Assembly (NCBI GenBank): GCA_016702705.1
Contig: JADJDM010000002.1
Location: 310,001-374,000 of the forward strand
DNA from: Bacteroidota bacterium
GTDB lineage: Bacteria; Bacteroidota; Bacteroidia; B-17B0; Aurantibacillaceae
Reading direction: 5' to 3'
DNA: 64,000 nucleotides
A program made the translations under genes and the position numbers. Below are positions 58,801-64,000 of the stretch, piece by piece. Numbering within the stretch: the first letter of the stretch is position 1; every line of letters starts with the position of its first letter. A model generated the notes under the pieces. The model saw nothing but the letters and a program-made list of their open reading frames with translations, did not search any database and had not been told where the DNA came from.

Positions 58801-58808
58801 TATTTTTG
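58801..58808 (+). promoter_or_regulatory. Promoter -7 box of the M13 peptidase gene
   Basis: TATTTTTG fits TAnnTTTG and is 25 bases upstream of the ATG at 58834. The -33 element is not clear. Confidence 0.5.
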
Positions 58809-58833
58809 TATTTTCGTCCAAATTATTATTAAT

Positions 58834-60845
58834 ATGAGAAACCAACTAATTGCCCTTTCATTAACTTTTTCATGTGCAGTATTTGCGCAAAAAACTTCAG
58901 GAATCCGATTAGATATTATTGACAAATCTGCTGATCCTAAACAAGATTTTTTCCAATACTCAAGTGGTGTTTGGTTAAAAAATAATACCATTCCCGAAAC
59001 AGAATCTGCATGGGGAAGTTTTAATGAAATAAAAGAAAGAAATGATAAAAACCTAAATGCGATTTTATTAGAAGTATCTAAAGATGCTGCTGCTAAACCT
59101 GGAACTAATCGTCAAAAAATTAGAGACTTTTATAATTTAGCAATGGACACCACTAAATTAGAGAAAGATGGTATTAAATACATTACACCTTATTTATTCG
59201 CAATTGATAAAATAAAAACAAACGGAGAATTGCTTAAAACAATTGCAAGCTATCATACTTCTGGCATAGAGTGTGGATTTAGTATGATGGTTGAAACAGA
59301 TTTAAAAAATAGTAATATGAATGCCTTATACATGGGGCAGGCAGGTACTTTTTTACCAGACAAAGATTTTTATTTTGACGCAAAATACGAAAGCATTAGA
59401 ACAGCTTATTTACAGCATATTGAAAATATGTTTTTGAAATTTTCTTATTACCCTGAGTCTGCTAAATCTTATGCGCAAACTGTATTTAATGTAGAAAGCA
59501 ATTAGCTTCGAAAATGATGAATCGTTTAGAGCAAAGAGATATTGAAAAGCAATACAATAAATTTAAAACTGCCGATTTAATCAAGAAATATCCAAACTTA
59601 AATTTAGGTCAATATTTTTTATTAGTTGGTTTAAAAGCTGCACCAAAAGAGGTTATTGTAAATCAACCTGATTTTATGGAAAATATTAATGGGATGATGA
59701 AAACCGTTTCTTTAAATGATTGGAAAATTTATTTAAAGTATTGTGTTATGCACGAATCAGCTGGATACTTAACGAATGATTTAGTGCAAGAGAATTTTAA
59801 TTTTTACGCAAAAACGTTGAATGGTGTTAAAGCTCGTAAGCCTCGTTACAAAACAAGTATGACGGCTGTTGACTATGCACTTGGAGAAGCATTAGGGCAA
59901 ATTTTTGTTGAAAGACATTTTAGTGCAGATGCAAAGAAAAAAGTGAATGACATGGTTGATAATTTAATGGCGTCATTTAAAGAGCGTATTGCTACTCGTG
60001 ATTGGATGAGTGATACAACAAAAAAGGCGGCGCAAGATAAATTAGCTAAGATTACACGTAAACTTGCTTACCCTGATAAATTTAAAGACTATACTGCCTT
60101 AACGATTAAAAATGATGCTTACGTTTTAAATCATTTCCGTGTAAATAAATTTAATTACAAGCGCATGTTAGCTGACGCAGGAAAGCCTGTTGACAAAACA
60201 AGATGGGGAATGACTCCACCAACTGTAAATGCATATTACAATCCAACTGCTAATGAAATTGCATTCCCTGCGGGTATTATGCAAGTTCCATTTTTCGATC
60301 CAAATGCGGATGATGCATTTAACTACGGAATTATGGGGTCAATTATTGGGCACGAGTTAACACATGGTTTTGATGATCAAGGTTCGCAATTTGATGCTGT
60401 TGGTAATTTCTCTGATTGGTGGACTGCTACTGACAAAAAGAATTTCTCTGCAAAAACAAAATTGTTAGTTGATCAATTCAATAGTTATTTAGCGGTTGAT
60501 TCAACTTACGTTAACGGAGAACTTACATTGGGCGAAAATATTGCTGATTTAGGCGGTTTAACAATGGCATATTATGCTTATAAAAAATCATTAAACGGAC
60601 AAAAATCACCTGTAATAGATGGCTTTACTGGTGAGCAACGTTTCTTTTTAGCTTGGGCGCAAGGTTGGAAAATATTAATGCGCCCTCAAGCTTTAAAACA
60701 ATTGGTAGCCACTAATCCTCACTCTCCAGGTAATTTCCGTGCAAACGGACCTTTAACCAATTTAGTTGAGTTTTATGAAGCTTTCGGTGTAAAAGAAGGC
60801 GACAAAATGTTCCGTAAAAAAGAAGTAAGAGCGGATATTTGGTAA
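58834..60845 (+). CDS. M13 family metallopeptidase (PepO/neprilysin type); one frameshift
   Basis: An exported zinc endopeptidase with signal peptide (MRNQLIALSLTFSCAVFAQ). The N-terminal M13 domain opens KQDFFQYSSGVWLKNNTIP. The C-terminal catalytic domain contains the substrate motif VNAYYNP, the zinc site HELTH at about residues 507-511 and the third ligand in GENIADLGG. The frame breaks at 59500-59501, where one A is missing; adding it reads FNVESKLASKMMNRLE and gives one protein of 670 residues, the usual length. It probably digests peptides in the periplasm. It has its own promoter and no obvious operon partner. Confidence 0.92.
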
Positions 60846-60850
60846 GCATA

Positions 60851-60970
60851 CGCGTTGCTAGTTTCTAGTTCCTGGTTTCTGGTTAAGGTTATACAAATTG
60901 AGATTTTTGGGTAAACTCGAAAATTTCAAACTAAACTATACCCAACCAAAAACTAGGAACCAGAAATAAT
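60851..60970. repeat. Imperfect inverted repeat in the M13-dNK gap
   Basis: Two arms of about 30 bases face each other between the M13 and deoxynucleoside kinase genes. The left arm (about 60856-60885) reads as forms of TTCCTGGTTTCTGGTT; the right arm (about 60943-60968) reads as forms of AAAAACTAGGAACCAGAAAT. The match is imperfect. It may be a dispersed intergenic repeat or a weak terminator. Confidence 0.45.
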
Positions 60971-60991
60971 TGAACCAGCAATAATTTCAAC

Positions 60992-61615
60992 ATGAAAAAC
61001 TACATCTGCATAGAAGGAAACATTGGGGCTGGAAAAAGTACTTTGGCGCAGCGTATTTCAAAAGATTTGGGATTTCATTATTTGCCTGAAGAATTTGAGG
61101 AAAACTATTTACTGCCACTATTTTACAAAGAACCCCAACATTATGCTTTTCCTTTGGAGTTTTCTTTTTTGTTAGACCGTTTTCGTCAGCTTTGTATCTG
61201 GAAAGAAAAATTACAAAACCATCCAGTAGTTAGTGATTATTATTTTGAAAAGTGCTTGTATTTCGCCAAGATAAACCTAAACGAAACTGATTACGCCTTG
61301 TTTGAGACACAATACAATAAACTAAATGCAAATGTTGAAAGTCCTGATTTGTTAGTTATCCTAAAACTTTCCACTGAAAATCTTCAACAAAACATAAAGA
61401 ATAGAAACAGAGATTACGAAAATGAAATTGAGAGTTCCTATTTAGAAAAGCTGAATAGAATTTATGAGGAAAAGGCTTCCAAACCATCTGAAATAAAGTG
61501 CATTAGTTTTACACTTTCAAACAACGATTCTAATACCTACGAACGTATATATTTAGAGCTTTCTCAGCTTATTAAACATGGTATTCCTGCTCAAAATTTA
61601 GAAATTCATTTATAA
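60992..61615 (+). CDS. Deoxynucleoside kinase
   Basis: A 207-residue cytoplasmic kinase of the deoxyadenosine/deoxyguanosine kinase family that makes dNMPs in nucleotide salvage. It has the P-loop EGNIGAGKST at residues 8-17, the substrate glutamate region LPEEFEEN, a VSDYYFEKCLYFA segment corresponding to the DR[SY] motif, and a lid region with NIKNRNRDYE. Which deoxynucleoside is preferred cannot be read from sequence. Start codon ATG follows an A/T-rich leader without a clear promoter. Confidence 0.9.
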   Translation: MKNYICIEGNIGAGKSTLAQRISKDLGFHYLPEEFEENYLLPLFYKEPQHYAFPLEFSFLLDRFRQLCIWKEKLQNHPVVSDYYFEKCLYFAKINLNETDYALFETQYNKLNANVESPDLLVILKLSTENLQQNIKNRNRDYENEIESSYLEKLNRIYEEKASKPSEIKCISFTLSNNDSNTYERIYLELSQLIKHGIPAQNLEIHL

Positions 61616-61734
61616 TTATCTAATAATTAGGATCATAGACCAACGCTGCTTTTTTAAAGATTAAATTTTTTTAATTAAAAAACAATCGTTAATATTGCAT
61701 CGCTATTAAAAAGTAACAAAACAATTATAAAACC

Positions 61735-63469
61735 ATGCAAACCAATACGTTAAAAGTATTATCACTTGCCCTAGGAACATCAGTATTATTTACTGCATGT
61801 GATGGATTAGGCAAAATGATTAAAAAACAAGACCTGATTACTTACGAAGTAACTCCGAAACCCCTTGAAATGCACGGAGACAGCGTTGCTGTATCTGTTT
61901 CAGGAAAGTATCCTGCTAAATTATTCGCTAAAAAAGCGGTAGTTACAGTTACTCCGGTTATTAAATATAACGGTGGAGAGAAAAAATTAAAACCAGTTGT
62001 TTTAGTTGGTGAAAAAGCTACTGCAAGCGGAACAAAAATCGCTTACGAAAAAGGTGGTACTTTCTCTTATACTGATAAAGTTGCTTACGAGCCAGGAATG
62101 AAAGTTGCAAAACTTGAAATCCAAGCGCAAGGAGCTGTTAAAAAGAAAACTAAAGATTTCAAACCTACTGAAATTAGCTGATGGAACAATCATTACTCCA
62201 TTATTAGTTCGTAACGATGAAAAAGGAATCATGGCAAAAGATGCTTTCGTTAAATCGGTATCTGCTAACCAAACAGCTAACGTATTATTATTTAGTTAAC
62301 AAATCTGATGTTCGTGCTGCAGAATTAAAAAGTGATGGTTAAAAACTTAAATACTTTTATTGCTGCTAACATAAATACTACGTTTGGTACGATTTCAAAG
62401 GATATCAATGTTTCTGCTTATGAATATCCTGATGGAGAGTTAACGTTAAACCAAAATTTAGCAGGTGATCGTGCTAAATCTGGTTCTAATGCATTAGCTA
62501 ACGAATTCAAAAAAGATAAAAACAAAGACAATACTTTCGGTAAAGATATCGCTGCTTACAAAACAGTTGTAACTGCTGAAGATTGGGATGGTTTCAAATC
62601 TTTAATGGAGCAATCTTCTATTGCTGATAAAGATTTAATCTTACGTGTATTAACAATGTACACTGATGGTGAGCAACGTGAAAAAGAAATCAAAAATTTA
62701 TCTAAAACTTACAAAGAAGTTGCGGATAAAATTTTACCAAAATTACGTCGTTCAGTTTTAACGGTTAACGTTAACAAAAAATCTCGTACTGACGAAATGA
62801 TTAACCGTTTAGTTGATACTAACCCTGATTCATTATCAGTTGAAGAATTATTATATGCTGCTACATTAACTGAAGATGTAAACAGAAAAATGAATATCTA
62901 CAAATCAGCTGAGAAATATTACGCTGCTGATTGGAGAACTTCAAACAACTTAGGTGTAACTTATTTATTAACTAACAAAGTTGCTGATGCTAAATCTGCT
63001 TTCGAAAGAGCTGACAAAGCTTCTCCAAGCAACCAAACTGTACAAAACAACTTAGGTGCTTGTGTAGCTAAGAGTGGCGACAGAGCTGCTGCAATGGCTT
63101 ATTATGAAAAAGCAGGTTCTTCTCCAGAAGTAAACTACAACAAAGGTGTTGTTTATGTAAGAGACGCTAAATACACTGAGGCAGTTTCTGCTTTCGGTTC
63201 TTACAAAGGATTTAACTTAGCTTTAGCTCAATTATTAGCTGGTAACCCTGAGTCAGTAGCTGGTACAATTGATGCAAGCAACGAAAAAGATATGGCTATG
63301 AGTTTTTACTTAAAAGCTGTTGCTGCTGCAAGAAAAGGTGATGCTTCTGGTGTTAGCTTCTTTAAAAACAGCTATCGAAAAAGATGCTTCTTTAAAAGCT
63401 GCTGCTAAAGATGATGCTGAGTTCTTAAAGTGGAAAGACAATGCTGACTACAAAGCATTAGTTAACTAA
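61735..63469 (+). CDS. TPR lipoprotein of unknown function; four single-base insertions
   Basis: Reconstructed 576-residue lipoprotein. The signal sequence ends in the lipobox LFTAC, lipidated Cys at residue 22. An N-terminal beta-rich domain of about 150 residues follows (repeated VTVTPVIKY-like strands), then a region resembling the OmpA/peptidoglycan-side segments of similar proteins, then helical TPR-like repeats (NNLGVTYLLTNKVADAKSAFERADKA and VNYNKGVVYVRDAKYTEAVSAF). The frame is broken by one extra base each at 62176, 62285-62286, 62327-62331 and 63358-63359. Removing all four gives 577 continuous codons ending ADYKALVN. Codon choice and residues between the breaks look normal, so sequencing error is likelier than decay. 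It is followed directly by a terminator identical to that of the sdh operon. Confidence 0.75.
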
Positions 63470-63471
63470 GA

Positions 63472-63524
63472 AAAAATTATAATTGTTTAAAAAGCGGCTG
63501 TTAGAAATAACAGCCGCTTTTTTT
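63472..63524 (+). terminator. Terminator of the TPR lipoprotein gene (53-bp repeat copy 2)
   Basis: A 15-bp stem (63489-63503 with 63508-63522), GAAA loop and seven T. All 53 bases are identical to the complement of 25015-25067. It begins 2 bases after the stop codon, exactly as in the other copy. Confidence 0.9.
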
Positions 63525-63842
63525 ATGCGCTTTCCGAACCCGCCTTGTCGGCATACAGGTGCAGTAGATATTAAATTAGTTTTTTGAATTGCCTTCCAAA
63601 TTAAATTACGTTAAACGAGTTCTCGACTGCGCTCGAACTGACATACTACAGTTAGATTTGAATATTGAAGGAGTAACTAAAAAAATGTATCTGTCAGCTT
63701 GCGATGTCGAGAAGCGGCACTAAAATTAATTTCCATCACAACACGTGAAGTATGTAATATTTGAAAAGAAGAGTGTAAATTTTACCCATTTAATTGTATC
63801 ACTTTTGTACTGTGAAAATTAATTCACGAGTAAAAATAATAC
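63525..63842. other. Intergenic region with repeat-like palindrome
   Basis: No ORF is seen between the terminator and the last gene. The main structure is the inverted repeat at 63620-63713. The left part (about 63530-63560) is richer in G and C than its surroundings. No promoter box with exact TAnnTTTG form was found before the last gene. Confidence 0.5.
63620..63713. repeat. REP-like imperfect inverted repeat
   Basis: Left arm TTCTCGACTGCGCTCGAA followed by CTGACA (63620-63643); right arm TGTCAGCTTGCGATGTCGAGAA (63692-63713). They are partial reverse complements, about 48 bases apart. Sequences of the form 'TCTCGACTGCGCTCGAACTGACA' are, from general experience, frequent dispersed intergenic repeats in Bacteroidota genomes. 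Confidence 0.5.
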
Positions 63843-64000
63843 ATGAAAAATTCAAAAGGAAAAATTGCTACATTAATATTGCTTGTTGCTGGTGCAACAG
63901 GTGCTTTTTCTCAAAACTTAGTAATTAACCCTAATATGGATGCTACACAATGCGTATCATCAGGGTTTGGAGAAATAATTAAAACCGATACGTGGACAAA
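63843..64000 (+). CDS. N-terminal part of an exported protein (cut by window end)
   Basis: ATG at 63843 begins a protein whose first 23 residues are a signal peptide (KIATLILLVAGATGAFSQ). The mature start is NLVINPNMDATQCVSSGFGE, then IIKTDTW, and the frame is still open at the window end. The 'NLVxNPxM ... C ... W' opening is common at the start of large Bacteroidota surface proteins, some of which end in OmpA or T9SS domains. The rest is outside the window, so no function is assigned. Confidence 0.65.
   Translation, partial: MKNSKGKIATLILLVAGATGAFSQNLVINPNMDATQCVSSGFGEIIKTDTWT

Noticed and set aside
62105..62299. Independent small gene of 64 codons
   Set aside because: It is the internal part of the TPR lipoprotein read between two single-base insertions.

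Overview
The window is AT-rich, densely coding DNA from a member of the Bacteroidota, probably of the Flavobacteriales type. The evidence is: several surface proteins with type IX secretion (T9SS) C-terminal sorting domains of both type A and type B; a SprB-like giant repeat adhesin directly followed by a PorP/SprF-type outer-membrane protein; a PorE-like TPR-PD40-OmpA lipoprotein; an sdhC-sdhA-sdhB operon; and -7 boxes of the Bacteroidota form TAnnTTTG in front of many genes.

Layout. 1-336: no intact gene, only decayed ORF remnants. 337-4585 (+): KdnB-like iron alcohol dehydrogenase, Prc/CtpA-type S41 protease and an exported helical protein, closed by a bidirectional terminator. 4662-5174 (-): DUF1398 protein and tRNA-Val(TAC). 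16522-5279 (-): a surface/T9SS operon with a small exported protein, a 2670-residue SprB-like protein, PorP/SprF and a PorE-like protein. 22825-16671 (-): TM2 protein, SixA-like phosphatase, PPK1, Ppx/GppA, MurQ and an exported protein, a polyphosphate and cell-wall recycling cluster. Then (-): Fe/Mn superoxide dismutase, a secreted Shewanella-type phosphatase, the sdh operon carrying an inserted four-helix-bundle gene, and a T9SS type A beta-propeller protein. 31339-35941: fatty acid desaturase (+), Mpl ligase (-) and a type B cargo protein (-). 36140-42747 (+): a 2202-residue protein with a PorE-like front half, asparagine-rich linkers, coiled-coil segments and three SPOR domains. Then ArsC-like protein, cystathionine gamma-synthase/lyase and three tandem T9SS M43 metalloproteases (44380-51047). 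51054-58593: LptA/OstA-like protein, PriA, glycosyltransferase, sensor kinase and ferredoxin-NADP reductase. 58834-64000 (+): M13 peptidase, deoxynucleoside kinase, TPR lipoprotein and the start of another exported protein.

How it fits together. The T9SS theme links the window: cargo (the SprB-like protein, three M43 proteases, a beta-propeller protein, an FnIII-like type B protein), a partner for type B cargo (PorP/SprF), and two periplasmic or outer-membrane proteins that share a TPR-PD40-CRD front but end in different peptidoglycan-binding modules (OmpA in one, triple SPOR in the other).

Data quality. At least ten genes are interrupted by single-base indels, mostly in homopolymer runs, which restore a full-length conserved protein when corrected. 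I read these as likely sequencing or assembly errors and annotate the genes as single interrupted CDSs. One interruption is different: an in-frame TGA inside the PorE-like gene.
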